NCBI GenBank assembly: GCA_035041965.1
Contig: JAPYMA010000408.1
Location: 186,001 to 250,000 of the forward strand
Length of the DNA: 64,000 nt
Source: Anisakis pegreffii
Taxonomy: Eukaryota; Nematoda; Chromadorea; Rhabditida; Anisakidae
Direction of reading: 5' to 3'
The translations under genes were made by a program, and so were the position numbers. Shown here one piece after another: positions 48,437-61,600 of this stretch (within the stretch, counting starts at the first letter, position 1; every line of letters starts with the position of its first letter). Below the pieces are notes generated by a model. That model did no database searches. It worked only from the letters and a program-made list of their open reading frames with translations, and was not told where the DNA came from.

Positions 48437-51400
48437 ATGATGAGTGAAGTATTAATCGTTTTGATCGCGATACTCTTTGCGGAGATCAACGCAGGTACAT
48501 TTGGCGTTCATTGCTTTTACGGTGTTGCAACAAACCTTTTCCGTGATTATTAACTTGTACTAGAGAAAAATGGGAGTATCGTTCAAAACAATGGATTGAA
48601 AATCAGAAGAAACTAATCAAAAGCTCTGCCAACATCTATTCACATTACACCAATAAGTAATCTGTAAGACGAGTGATTGTTTAAGTGAGATACATCGATT
48701 GCAATGGTAGAAATGATGGCATTTACGCGATTGGTTGCAGTCAAATATTTGTGCGTTGTTATTTGGGTCAAATATATAATTTGAAATGTCCTGCCGACTT
48801 GAAATTCAATCCCGACTCAATGAAGTGTGATTTGACTGATAATATTCCACTATGCCAAAACGAGTATGTTTTGGATTCATTATTCACAAATTTGATTTGA
48901 ACACTACGAAAAACCTTATCAAATGTTTTCAAGCAATTTCAAGCAACATTTTCAAGCAATTTTCCTAGCCTTTAATGTCACTACAGAAAGCAAACAGATT
49001 TGCTCAACAGATCAGATCGGGAGATAGTTGTCCTGTTTGGCTACTTTTTCTCAGATCATTACAATGTGAACCTCCAGTCTTATATTGATTCTGAGATTCC
49101 TGTTAAAGATGAGAAATTTGAATAATTTTGAGTAATGAAGCAAACATTTAATTTCAGGATCAGCACAGATCAAAGCACTCAAACAGCAGCGTTAGTTTGT
49201 TGTCTTTCGTGCTGAATATCGCGAACACTTTTCCAATTCTTTGCTTTTGCCGATATTATTTGCAGAAAACGCTCGGAATGTCGGCATTTTATGAAAGCGT
49301 TTCGCAACAGAAACGGATACTTTTAAGAAATACGTTAAAGTGATTGTTTGCTGTGAACAATATACAACAAACAAGAGGGGATATCGCAAACACTTCGTTC
49401 AGATCGCCAATCGATTGTTCATCACTTCCTGACGGCACCTATGGAAACGGTCAATGCTCGGAATATTATATAGCATGTCATCAAGGTAGAATGGCATCGA
49501 TGCGTTGCCCATCGAATCTTTACTACAACCAAGTTTCGAAGCAATGCGACTTCAAGAAGAACGTGAAAGAATGTATCACCGAAGAGAACAGACCCAGGTA
49601 ACCATTGCTAAATTCATCAGTTTTGCAGCAAAACCTACCTCGGAACTCATTCCACAGTGAACGATCAATTAATTTGAGCAAATCACTAATCGTAAGTGAA
49701 GAGGATCAGTAAAATTTAATGAAAATTTCATTAAGATGTTTCATTGAGACGAGCCTTCATATTCTTTGTATGTGGTGACATGAAACGTAGATAACATGTG
49801 AAGTTTTGGTGAATGTTTCTCAGATGATGCAGAATGCCTTTTGGAATGTAATAATCAGTATTGTTAGATTGAAGTTTTTGAAAATTTTTCCATGGGATTC
49901 AAAACGAAAAGTTTCCTCATTTGAATACCCATGTGAAAGTGATCAAAACTTGACTTTATCGCAATTGACCGTTGAGAACACGGTAACTTTATTTTAGTAG
50001 TCCATGAGATAGTAATTCGTCGAATAATTCAGCAATGGACTACCTGGTATGGATGTTCAAATGCCAGTGCAACACCAAACACAGCAATCACAATTACCTC
50101 AACAAACACACACTCAATCAGACTCTTTCCCAAGTACACAACATCAAGTTTTTCACTCATTCTCCTCGAACAGAACATTTCAACTTTCAAAACGTTTTCC
50201 GACCGCTACAGTCTAAAACCGAAATTTTCCGACCGTTTCATGAAATGATTCAGTATCAAGAATGGTTTTGCGTCTCAGACCCACTCAACTTGTACTCATC
50301 CTGTATCATGAAATCTCTGTAGCCTATCGGTGTAGTGATATTTATAAAACATGGATTTGATTTAAGGCTTTTCTTGTCTCAACAAAGCAGATGGTGTTTA
50401 TTCACCACAAGATCAGGGCTGTGTTGATTTCTTCTGGATGTGCACTAACAGTAGAACGTTCAAATCAGCTTGCCCGAGAGGACTTTATTATAACAGGAAC
50501 ACAAAACAATGTGACCATAAGTCGTCTATTGCAGAATGCAATCAATTCCAGCCGATTACCGCGTTTGTTTCCAATAATACTCTTAATCCATATCAAAACA
50601 GTGATCAGTTGCAATCATATTCGTTTAAATGCTAACTGCAAGTTGATTGATAAGACGACATTTGGGCAGGGACACGATTATGTTGATGTGACCAGTTCAT
50701 TTTAATCTTAGTTATAACTTAAAAGGCGTACATTTAGTGTGGCTAGCGACGATAGCAAAAGAGCATTCAAAAAACAACTGACAAGGAAAGATCAGCCAGA
50801 TTCAGTGTCATATCAGCGTGAACCTCAACTATTTCAAAATCAAATCAACTGTCTGAATAAACCGAACGGTCGTTATGCGAACACAGATTGTGCTGTGAGT
50901 CGTTTGGTTATTTCAGTAATAATAATGAATCAATGTTTGGTTCGCTGCTCCTATAATTGGGACGAAATATATCGAATTGATAAATTCTTGGAAATTTCTT
51001 ATAATTTGCAATAAGTCAAGTCGTTCTTTACCTGAATACTACTTATTGATATGATAACTATTCCATATGAGAAGAATTGTCATTGGAGAATGCGTTCTAG
51101 ATGGAGATGATTATCGTCGCATAAGGCAATTTTCATCTGAATCCCTTCGCTTTTTTGACATTTTCTTTGATTGCTATACACCATTACAGCTCAAATTCAC
51201 GTTTTGTGCAGAGGGAGTTGCTTACGAGCAATCCTGTCCCAACGGTTTGGTGTACAATCGTATGATGGGTTTATGTGATCATTATGACAACTGCATTAGA
51301 GCGGTGAATCCAAACACGCCTATGCCTAGTCAAATAGCACCAGTAGCCGCAGAGGGCTTCCCTCCGTTAGAACCCGGACCTGTCATCATACAACAACCAA

Positions 51401-52782
51401 TCTCCACAACTCCTGCAAAAGGTCGTGCTAATGCTATAATTATTTGTTTAGTTGAAACTGAAAATTTTTTCTGTGGAAACCGAGCCTAATGAAGTAATCA
51501 GTGTTCCTTGGAATGTATTTGTGCAAGGGATTTGGAAGTGACCATTCAGATTTTAGATTTTATTTTTCTGCAACAGAGCACTCTGTCTTAAACGTAAAGC
51601 GATGAAAGTTGTGAAATGCAATTCTAGAAATGGACTGTACGAATAAACCGAACGGTTTCTATTCAATCGGATGTAGCGCAAACTACTACGCATGCGCCGG
51701 AGGATCTATGAGTACTTTCACGTGTCCCGCAAATCTCAAATACGATTCCGTTATGAAAGTGTGCAATTATGCTGAAAATGTACCCGCCTGTAGAGCAGCG
51801 GCGCCTGCAAAAGTGCCGTAAGTTGACTGACGACTGTTTTATTGTATTTTGAAGCTCGTCCTGTGATCGTTCACAAGAATTGTTATCACGTAACACGCAT
51901 CTGACGTTATGGTCATGTTTTACGCTTATCATTGCTTTGAATAACGGATCAACGGAATGTCTCGACATAGTGAGAAAATTTATGTTGCAGTCAACAGAGC
52001 AATGGATTTGCATTACTGAAAATATAATAAAGCAAGTTTTGCGTTCCAGATCAGCTCAACAACAGGTCCCACAGGAACGAAAGCAACCCCAGCAAAAAAA
52101 GCCTTCACAACAACGAGATCCCTCTCGTAACGGTAATGGAAGCAGTAATTCTGCACGAATAACTTCTTGAAATGCCAAATTATATTAGAGGAGGAGAAGA
52201 ATTTAGTAGGGAACAAGTCATTTTCTCGAAAACATTCTACAGTATAATCCAGCGAACCAAAAAAATTAGAAGTCGAAATGTTTGCAGACTTTTGTGCCTC
52301 GAAACCAGACGGAGTGTATTCTAATGGCTGTTCTGTAAACTATTTCATATGTGTCAACCAAATAACGTTAAAATATGTATGTCCAGAAGGTTGGCATATT
52401 TCATTACTAAAAACCTCAATTCTCACCAATTCCAATCGAATTGTTCATTATTTGATTGCTCAAAGCGAGTGATTCATTTGAATTCCAATTATTAATAACC
52501 ATCTTTAATTAGATCTTGTGATGAAACAGTTCAAGCAGATGTATGTTTGGTTTAATGCAGCGTGCTAAAACAGAATTCTAGATCGAGCATTTTCAAATTC
52601 TCTCATCTCACTTCAGCACTGATATATCAATTTTTCCACTCTTCTTTTCAGCTCAGAATCAGCGAGGACAAGTCATCTAGCTATTCTAATATCATGAAGC
52701 ATTGTTTTCAGGAAAAGTATTCAACGGTCGCTTTTCATCATGCGACGTTCCATCGAATGTGCACGACTGCTCTAACGAATAA
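48437..52782 (+). CDS. Secreted protein with six CBM14 (peritrophin-A) chitin-binding domains
   Basis: Eleven exons join in phase: 48437-48494, 48686-48863, 49403-49597, 50033-50133, 50367-50607, 50738-50894, 51190-51421, 51628-51817, 52050-52132, 52288-52389 and 52712-52782 (TAA). The product is 535 residues. A signal peptide (MMSEVLIVLIAILFAEINA) opens it. CBM14 domains with the usual six-cysteine pattern (DC..-PDG-Y-GC...YY.C-CP..L.Y....C) lie at about 21-78, 80-138, 181-240, 292-350, 389-440 and 480-534. Domains 4 and 6 are each split by an intron in the middle. Linkers are Gln/Pro/Ser-rich (QMPVQHQTQQSQLPQQTHTQ; RKQPQQKKPSQQRDPSR). The layout recalls the C. elegans eggshell proteins CPG-1 and CPG-2, but the Ser-Gly dipeptides used for chondroitin attachment are not prominent. 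An eggshell, pharynx-lining or other chitin-matrix role is inferred. Exon ends 50133 and 50607 are the least certain. Confidence 0.85.
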
Positions 52783-53807
52783 CTGCGTATGTGGCCACAT
52801 GAGACCAGCAGTGAATTGCACCAGTTCAAAGTTCCTTACAAGATTCATTTTTAGTACTTTTTTATGAATCATCTGATAAAATTAATTAATTGTTCCATTA
52901 TGATAGCACATCGATTCTTAATAGTATTCATTTTCATTAGACTTTATCGTTTTTGGGAGGAGAGCGATAACTGTTCCCATCAATAATATACAGCATGTCA
53001 GGGAAACTAATCTGAAGGGATATGTTCTGCTTATGGCAAACACACGAAAACTCTGATTTGCATCATCAAACTCATTACATTATCAGTGATACGACCAAAT
53101 ACAGAGATCAAATCAGGACTGGTTAAGATCCACAATAAATTAGAGGCTTCGAACAGACTGTAAATTAATTATTGACCACATTCTCACTTTTTTTATGAGT
53201 TCATGAATTATAACTTGCATAGTAATGACATCAAATGAGTATTGTTTGGAGCGCTTCTAATCGACATCAAACCGAATACATCTCCATAGTAACTAATATA
53301 TGCGAACGAAATCATGTCTGCTTGAAATAAACAGCATTTTCTATGTGCGTTAGTTCAGTGATCATTACCACAAGTTCACCATCTCTGGAAATTATCATCA
53401 CTTCACTAGATATCAAAAACGTTATTCAACATCAGAGGCATGAACGGAATAATTCAAAATCGGAACATATCGACGATTGAATTTTACTGCGGTTGAAACC
53501 CATGATGAACGACTGAGTCAGCACGATAATCTGATTTCACTACTTCAAAAAAAAAAGTTCTTGAATTGCTAGACGAACATGAGAGATACAATGGTGACTG
53601 GACAAAATGGCTGATTTTGAGATCGTTGTTGAAATGATAGAATAACCGAAATCAGTTCATCAGCTGACATGATCACCATAGCATCAATTTTCTCATGCAA
53701 TCATTCACAAACAATGATTATGCTCATTGCAACGTTAACAACGTTCAATAATACGAAGTGTTCGTTAGTCAAGAATCAACAGTGACATGAATGCTTATTG
53801 AACGTAC
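52783..53807. other. Intergenic, no gene recognised
   Basis: A short plus-strand coding-like frame near 53560-53635 (VLELLDEHERYNGDW) was seen but stands alone. Otherwise no supported feature. Confidence 0.35.
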
Positions 53808-54038
53808 CATATTCCGTCTGAATGTGCCATCATAACGTGGCATAAGTTGAGGTTGTTGGTACCCTAAGTATGATTGTCTGTTGCATTCAAAAGATCGTAC
53901 GATGGTAGCGCTCGGCACTTCGATGATGCTGCGTTGAGGGCATTCTCTGATTCGTCGATAACGAAGAATATATAATACCGCGCAGACGAATATGAATAGA
54001 ATGATGCAAAGAATCCACTTAAATACACGCAAATTCAT
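53808..54038 (-). CDS. First exon of an unidentified single-pass membrane protein
   Basis: An ATG at 54038 on the minus strand opens a frame with an N-terminal hydrophobic segment (VFKWILCIILFIFVCAVLYI) followed by basic residues (RYRRIR), the form of a signal anchor or stop-transfer. The frame reaches a strong GTACGT donor at 53807 (exon 53808-54038, 77 codons). No downstream exon was recognised before the CBM14 gene, so the family is unknown. Confidence 0.4.
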
Positions 54039-55089
54039 TACGACATTTATCAGTGCCTTTTAAACTGACTTATAAACTTTGCTTTATGAGTCGATTGAGT
54101 CTCTCACAAAATTTCTCCTTCGAAATATGACTTCTAGATACATACATGCGCGTGAGTTTCACACTCAAAGATATCAAAAACATTTCATTGCTCAATGAGC
54201 TTTACACATCGCAATCGAATCGTCATCTCTCATGAAAATTTCTTCATTAGGGTCCATGAACGTCGCAGATCAACGTGGACACTCTACGATTATCATGTTC
54301 TTTATGCAGCACTGTTCCCATAAGAAGGTTGGTCATTCCACTCGGTCCTTTATGTTGGAACGACAAGTACTTCTCGACTTTGGTACATTGAAATTCGTTC
54401 AAAACCTCAACTTTCAGTCCCCAAACGAATATGTTCCATTTAAAATCGATAGTTTCGTTCAATTATGAGAAAAATGAATCGAAATTCTACTTGGATTATT
54501 CCAATGATTGATATCATTGAAAAAGTTGAGCGCGCTATTCAACCAGACAGACACACTTCCAGACTTGATCGATAAGAATACACCTTGCTCACGAACAGCT
54601 CTCATTTATATGTTATAATGTCTGGCAATATGCAAATATGTGCTTCGTCGTTGCAAATTTCCATTTTGATATCGTATAGGTGACATTCAGTTGATTTAAG
54701 TAGTTGTGAAAACACAATAAGTTACGGTGAAGATAAAGAAAGCGATGTTTTTTGTTGCGATTCCGTGATGATTAACTCAATTAGTGACATCATAGGAGCA
54801 CACAAGTTGGGTTCGTTAGAATGCATTCAGTGATGTCAGCATATATTCTGAGCTCGATAACATGCAAGGTTCACATCAAATTACCTCAGTTAGGCGATGA
54901 CTTATTTTTGCATCGTAGCGAAAACTATTACCGTGTTATACTTTCATTGCGCTATGCCGAATCATCTTCATTTTCAAAATTTTTAATCCATTCGCAAATA
55001 ATTTCAAAAGTCCATGGAGGAATAAATCGGCCATCGAACAGGTAACTGTATATTCAATTATGCACATCAAAACTGTCCTAGATCGTTGT
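54039..55089. other. Intergenic, no gene recognised
   Basis: Short frames without motif on both strands. It probably includes the upstream region of the minus-strand exon ending at 54038. Confidence 0.35.
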
Positions 55090-55660
55090 ATTGCTTATTA
55101 TTGCAATCGATTATGACTGCATGAAAAGCTATTGTCTAGGACACGTTCACTTTAAACTGATTTAGATGGATTCTCATTCTTTTCAGACGTGTTGTATTCA
55201 CTCTCATAGCTATTACATGCGAATATCGTTCTCTTGATGAGTTTTTCTCATTCACTTCGTCTCTTTTCACTTCGCAATTTCTCATTCTATAGCATACACT
55301 ATTTACTGGATACGTTGACGAGTGTTGACAGCCGAAATCAACAATACAGCAATTGTTCGACAGTCTAATAATCGATTATAGAGTGTATTTGATAGAATGA
55401 GAATCTGACTTTGATTGTTGAATGAAATGAATGAGAAATTAGCAGAAGAGAACACTTTTTGTGATAAAAGCTATGAGAGCGATTGTAACAGCACGGAAAA
55501 GAATGAAAACCTTGTTAAGCTAAGTTAGAAAACATCACCGCAATGGCGTTATATCATAACACAGCAAATGCACGAAATGCTCACTTCCCGACCTCCCCAT
55601 CACCCGTTGACACCTCCAAATCATCCAAAATGGATAATTTCACACCTATGAGAACCACTG
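55090..55660. mobile_element. Foldback hAT-like MITE, truncated inverted copy
   Basis: The reverse complement of this segment aligns with the element at 22882-23717, including CACTCTCATAGC, the CGTTGACGAGTGTTGACAGCC centre and the terminal CCTATGAGAACCACTG. The other terminus is missing: similarity fades to the left of about 55090. This is a partial copy. Confidence 0.75.
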
Positions 55661-57910
55661 TCTTAACGGGATGAAATACTTCGAGGTTTCAACTGAAGTG
55701 GAGAATGATTGAATTCGATGAATGCTTAGTGGACGTTTTACAAAATTCAGAGACCTTAGCGGGAAATTATTTCAGCACATGAGAGAAGCATCCAACTTCA
55801 TTCGAAAATGAGCCGAAAGGTTATATGATGAATTTGTGAATGTCTCTTCCATATTTGACCAGTTGATAACGGTTCTTGATTGATTGCGAAACAGCCAGCA
55901 TCCGATTGCGCACCACTTTCATCGGAGTGTTTGTGAGACGAAGGGATTAGATTTAGTTCATGATAATGAAATGCGATGATTTTATCAGTGCGATATTTGT
56001 CTTATACATAAATGCAATCTCTAGAATCCGTCGATACCATTGGATGTTGCACATTTGACCATAGTCATATCATTGTTCTAATGTCTTCGAAAGAAAAACG
56101 TGAAACTGTTTATAAAATGATTCAAGAATGAACTGAAACATCCGTGAAAAGTTAACAGAAATGATATCTTGATGACAGCTACATTCAGCACTCAACAAAT
56201 GGTGATCTGATTGCGTTAATATCGAAGAGTTCTGTGAGCAATGTAGAAATATTATTTCCACTTATTTAATCAAGAATAAGACAAAAGACTTCAAAAAGTT
56301 TACGTTTTCCAGGGTCAATTCATTACTTCGCTTGTGTGAAGTCAATAGATTCGGTCAGAAATGTTCTCATCGCAAAAGGTTGAGCTGAAATAAGGCTTAG
56401 CGAACTTTCCACTCAAGAAACTTGTAAAATGGTTGGAAATTTCGTCCGAATAATTTCTTTCTCCCTTCTGATAGCGTGCATCATCCATGAAGTCTTCACT
56501 ATCAGCTTTCAAAAAAAAAAAGAACAGTTGATTCGTTGTCATGACGTTGATTTTTGGTCAAAAACGAAAATTTTCAATAAATAACATGAAGAATCGCGCA
56601 AATCCTGATGAACTAGCAATATATGTAAACTCTTTTTCATCACTTTTTTGTTTCCAAAATGTTTGAATCGAATTTTAATTGAGCTGTTTATTGTTTGAAA
56701 AATCAATGTTTTTTCTTCCTCATTGTGACTTTCTTCTCACTATGAACTCGATTGGAACCCATTAACTGTTTCGAACATAATCAGCTTCCGATACCGCCGC
56801 ATTCTTAAAAAAACAACTCATCATGACTAGAGGCAGGCAAAAAAAAGATCAGCGAAGAGTGTACAATGCAGTGAACAATGGTGAGACAGTGAGGCGTGCT
56901 AAAATGATGTCATTGTAGAACTTCGGCTATTAGGCATTACTGAGTGCAAAATGAAGGTGGAAGCGATACTGCCTAGCAGCAACGAGCCGGGACGTGGATA
57001 AGTGAGATTGATCGCTTTTGAAAGTGAAGAACTTTAGTTTGAGAGGAATAATTGTGTTGGCTCCAATTATAAATGGAAATGAATCGAAAGAATTTGTGGA
57101 GGCACGTCATCGTCAGAATGAAATGAATTCACTTCAATTCTAATTTTCATTTCAAGCATCTTGCTTCTAACGATTCGAAAATCATCGTGGATAATCGACC
57201 GTAAGATGCTTGTAAAGCACATCGATGAGTTTTTCATCTAAAGTTGTCGTGAATTCTCATTAAGAAGGGATGGTTGCCCGTAGTGATCAACATTTTTGGA
57301 TGTCCTTTTACCTTTGAAAACCGAATCAAAATTAGTTTCGAGCGAACGAATCAATCGATGTTTTCAAGGAATTCCTAATAATGACATTCAAGTAAGAAAG
57401 CATTAAATATGAATGTTCGATTTGTGACGACTAAACGATCCACTTAAGCTTACGAGGCTAAATGACTGAAATATATTTGTATGCATAGATGCCCAAGCCA
57501 TTCTCTTTCGAACGCAAAAACCTCTTCGCGATGCAATAGATTTCCTCGAAAACGATTTTGTAATTCAAGCACTCTTGAGCCATTCTCGATTTGCTATTTC
57601 AACAAAAAAAAGTTTGAATTCGAATGTAATAAACTTTGCTGAACGTTGCAAAATTGCTTCAATATTCGCTATCGCCATCAAAACAACAACAAATGCATTC
57701 AATGTCAGCATTCAACACTTACATCTTCAACTTTAAAGCGTCCAGTGAATCTACGAGGTTCCATTAACTCCAAAACGTAGAAATATGCGACGAAACTTTT
57801 CAAGTTGCTTTTCATATTTCTGCTGATACACGTACGCAGTATGGTAAGGTGAGTTTAGCGAACAATTTGAGGGCTCCGCAAATTTGATTTTACGATTTGA
57901 GAGATGCGAA
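55661..57910. other. Gene-poor stretch with isolated coding-like frames
   Basis: A minus-strand frame at 56342-56505 (DDARYQKGERNYSDEISNH) follows a TTTTGAAAG acceptor and has coding-like codons. A short plus-strand frame near 57781-57850 ends at a GTGAGT donor. Neither could be linked to other exons or to a family. Confidence 0.25.
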
Positions 57911-58096
57911 TTACTGAAATCTGATTGAGAGCTTCATCTTATCATTTTGATGCTTGTTGTTGATAGAACATTGACCCAATGTGCCGCATGAATCAGTCGT
58001 GAGTTCCGCAATGATCACTATTTGTTTGAATTGATAACGTACTCCTGTGACATCATGAATCAGTATTTGCTCAAGCCAATCATTATTCGAAGTCAT
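57911..58096 (-). CDS. Candidate exon resembling part of a PLAT domain
   Basis: The minus-strand frame reads DWLEQILIHDVTGVRYQFKQ, which fits the W-L-x-V-x-V-x-D-x(2)-T-G-x(2)-Y-x-F strand of PLAT/LH2 domains found in polycystin-1-type and lipoxygenase-type proteins. Only this one strand of the domain is visible. Neighbouring exons completing the beta sandwich were not found, so the assignment is tentative. Residues after it (CGTLGQCSINN) may belong to an intron. Confidence 0.25.
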   Translation of the reverse strand: MTSNNDWLEQILIHDVTGVRYQFKQIVIIAELTTDSCGTLGQCSINNKHQNDKMKLSIRFQ

Positions 58097-58165
58097 TCGT
58101 TTTACCGTGTTTGCAATTACTAATTCAACCAGTCTTTCATACGCGGCTTCGACCCAGATTTTGAA

Positions 58166-58216
58166 TTTATTTATTTAATCAGCAAATTCAACTCATTACG
58201 AGTTTATGTCTCTCTG
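58166..58216 (-). repeat. Dispersed repeat end (copy B)
   Basis: Inverted counterpart of 35384-35432. It starts with the complement of the TAAA-rich tail and shares ACTCATTACGAGTTTATG. It is followed by a short run of TATCACTATATCA-type simple repeats to about 58271. Confidence 0.5.
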
Positions 58217-58448
58217 ATACTAACAGTATCGCTGATATCACTATATCACTAATATCACATATCACTATATCAGATTTTGAATATGATCATGAAAGAAAGA
58301 ATGTATAAAGATCCTGAAGGCGTGAACATATTGAAGACTCTCAGTGAGTTAATGTAAAACTATAGATGTCAGTCGAATCATTGCATCGTTTTGATGCCGT
58401 TCTCCATTTGTTCATGACAAGCAGTGATGATATTTTGATAGCGAGTAA

Positions 58449-58645
58449 TGCCTGAAATGCCTGATTCCGCCGAATGGCTGATTGAAGAAGTCTATGAAAG
58501 TGTCGTTTGGCTACCGACTTAGCTCTGAATTTTTGAAACTTTTCTGGATGGTGAATTCAGCACCTGCTTTTCTTTACGGATGTTTGCACCTCAAACTTTA
58601 CGAGAAATATTCACCAGATTTTTCGACAAAATGAGGTGAAAAACA
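58449..58645 (+). other. Unidentified coding-like frames
   Basis: From 58449 a short plus-strand frame (MPEMPDSAEWLIEEVYES) and from about 58549 another (LDGEFSTCFSLRMFAPQTL) ending near a GTGAAA donor show coding-like codon bias. They could be two exons of one small gene. No family was recognised. Confidence 0.2.
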
Positions 58646-61600
58646 GGAAAAGCAAGTTTGAAATCGAGGAATCATATTGAGAACATGGATTGTTGCCGAT
58701 TTTTTGTTCAAATATATTGGTTTGCTTAAATTCATGATCACAAGTTGTTTTTGGTGTGTTCATGATTTACTTGTGTTTGCTTTATGAGTCACTGATTCGA
58801 GTTGTTCAGAAGAGAATATTGAATTGAAATTCAAACAGATCATTTTCATTTGAAGTGTTTGTTAAATAGCATTAACAATTCGTTCGATTCATCATACAGG
58901 TATTCACACATCCTCAAGAAATACCATACTCAGCAAATGTAATCCGTAATTGTTTATTTATTCTTCTCATAAACACTTCCCATCAAACAAATTTGAATCG
59001 TTACTAAACGAGAACATGACCGGTATTCTAAAATCGTTTTCGCCACGACAGGAAAACAATCAACGAACAAATGAGGCAGTTTTCTGGAAGAGAATGATTC
59101 TTTCAGAGTTTTTTCCTCTGGATAATAAGTGGACGAAAAGCAATTTCGGATAAGAATTCAACAAGATGAATTGTTTGCAAAAAAAAGAAACAATCGCCGA
59201 AAAAAAAAACGTTCTATTGAAAGGAAGAAATTTTGCATAAACAGATGCGTTTTTCAGAGCAGATAACTTCATCAATGTTCAAGACGAGAAAATTAACGCC
59301 TTTGTCATGCGTTCCTCTCATTGCAATAGAAGAAGTCTTTATCGGAACAATGCATTCGTCGAATACAAATGCTTCTTGTGCATAATTTTTCACCAAATTG
59401 GTTTATCGTTTCGCCTAATTGGTCAATGCATTAGATAATAGGTTTCAATTATCTCTATGGCACGACATCTCATAGCTGCATGGAAAAGTTTGTTATTGCT
59501 GCGATCAATAAGAAAAAAAGGAATAATTGATGTGTTTTGGATTCGCTCGAACAATTTGAAAAAGAACTGATATCCATTGATTTACTTGAACAAAAATTGT
59601 CCATTGATCAGTGTGAAAAGGGATTGATGAGTTCTGGATTAAATTGATGAGTTCTGCGTATGCATCGCAGTTTTGGACATGGCCTTCGTTTTGACTGTTT
59701 CTTCAAAAATGCCGTAAATTTCAGCCGCAAATTTCGAAAGTTTTCTAGGAAACTCTATGAGATGAATCATTGCTAAAGAATTTTTTCGAACTAACATATC
59801 AGTAAAACACTTGTATCCTATGTCTTTACAGCGAATCTCATATTTTCGACGTGATTGAAGCGCATAAATCACACAAATTGGATTACAGTGAAGATAGATT
59901 ACGCCTCTTAGAGCTGGAAAAAGCTAAATTTCATGAAAAAAAAAGGACTTTGAAGGTCTGGAGAAACGTTTTCGGAATTTTACAAGGACCGCCCAAACAA
60001 GAAAGCAATATATGCAAATTTAGTTAATTGAACACGCCCTGCGCTCCTTCAGCGGCGATATGATCCTCAGCAATGACTATCTCTTCAGTTATAAATCGTC
60101 CACAATTGATGTAAATCGCCACCAATCTCATACGATATATCATCCATCTATCAAATTTGTGACTCTTCCTACTCGTAAATAATTTCTTTCGTCCACTCGC
60201 TCGATTTATTTGCATCCATTTCTTAATTCCAGAATTATTCATTAAATAGTTGTCAATTCACTCATATCCATTTGAGGAGTTTTCAAGGATTTGCATACGA
60301 AATAAGTTTCGAACGTGACAAAATAGTTTGAAGGAAGTCGTTTTAGCGTAAATTCTATGTGGAGGAGTGATTTTGAGTGGGCCATATTAATGCATTATTC
60401 AGTACGAATAGTATTCATATCATCTCGGATAATCCTTTGCAATAAGTGTTTTGAGATGCGATTTGGAATCACAATAACCAAACCATTGTGATGCACCACT
60501 GCAAATATGCGTTAAAAAAACTTCCAAATATGAACGAATCAATGACTTAAATAAGATTATAATCAAGTAATTCAAAGTAAATACTCCAAATTATTCATCA
60601 AATCAAGAAAATTCAACAAGTCTGACCTGGTATTTTGATGCATTTAGTGGTATTCGAACTGATGGTGACAACGAATTTCGTTGTCACCTTATAACAACGA
60701 ATTTCAATCGAAACTTAAAATATTCTTCGATGTTCAACGATGCTGATATTTTTTGCCACTACGAATGATAGATGTATTTATCTGATGGAATGGCTGATCG
60801 ATGTTTGCAGCATTGCATTTGGAGTTTGTGTGCTAAACAAACTGAAGCCTCATATATTCAGGATATGAATTTCTTTGTAGTTTTCACATTCACTGAGGTT
60901 GTTTTTTTAGTTGCAAAAATGAATATGCGACTGGAGCTAAATCTGGTATTATGTGAGCAATGTTTTATAGAAAATATGGTGATTGATGTAGAAGTTTGAT
61001 ACCATCAGTTGGCTTATTGCAATGAATAATCAGCCGAATGTTTTCACAGTCGAATGTTATGCAAACATTCAGCATCATTCATTCAACATTGCTTTCGAAT
61101 TCGTTTGTGCATATGTAAATAATTATCCAACATTTAATTCCTATAAAAGCATTATTCCTCCGTTCAATAATAATGAATACATGGTGTTCACTGTTATTGT
61201 GACATGTGACAGTGAGGAATCATAAAAGAACTCCGTCAATAAAAAGTTTTAGTTTTACCAAGAATAGGCGTGTAAATAGTATTTACCGTTGAAGTTTGAT
61301 GCCTTCATTCGGTAATCCCCTTTCAGCTTCTGATTACGCTCGTTAAGTCTTTTATGTCGCGCTTGCTGTGTGACGTGAACGAATTTTGAATAGCTCTTTG
61401 GAACACAAACATTAGCGACTAAAACGGTCATGAGTTTTAAATAGCCGTTTGGGATATCTGTGCTCAATATTCTCAGTTAGAATTGTGAATTTTGCATAAT
61501 GAGCACTCATTAGTTCATGTTTATTTGATTCAGTCGCTGCAGAACGAACGAACTCGATTGCTTTCATCTCGATCCGTTAAAATCTTCGCTTAATTATGGT

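Noticed and set aside
50035..50322. 95-codon frame starting MDYLVWMFKCQC
   Set aside because: The exon here (50033-50133) is read in another frame as a Gln-rich linker, which joins in phase with the CBM14 exons on both sides.
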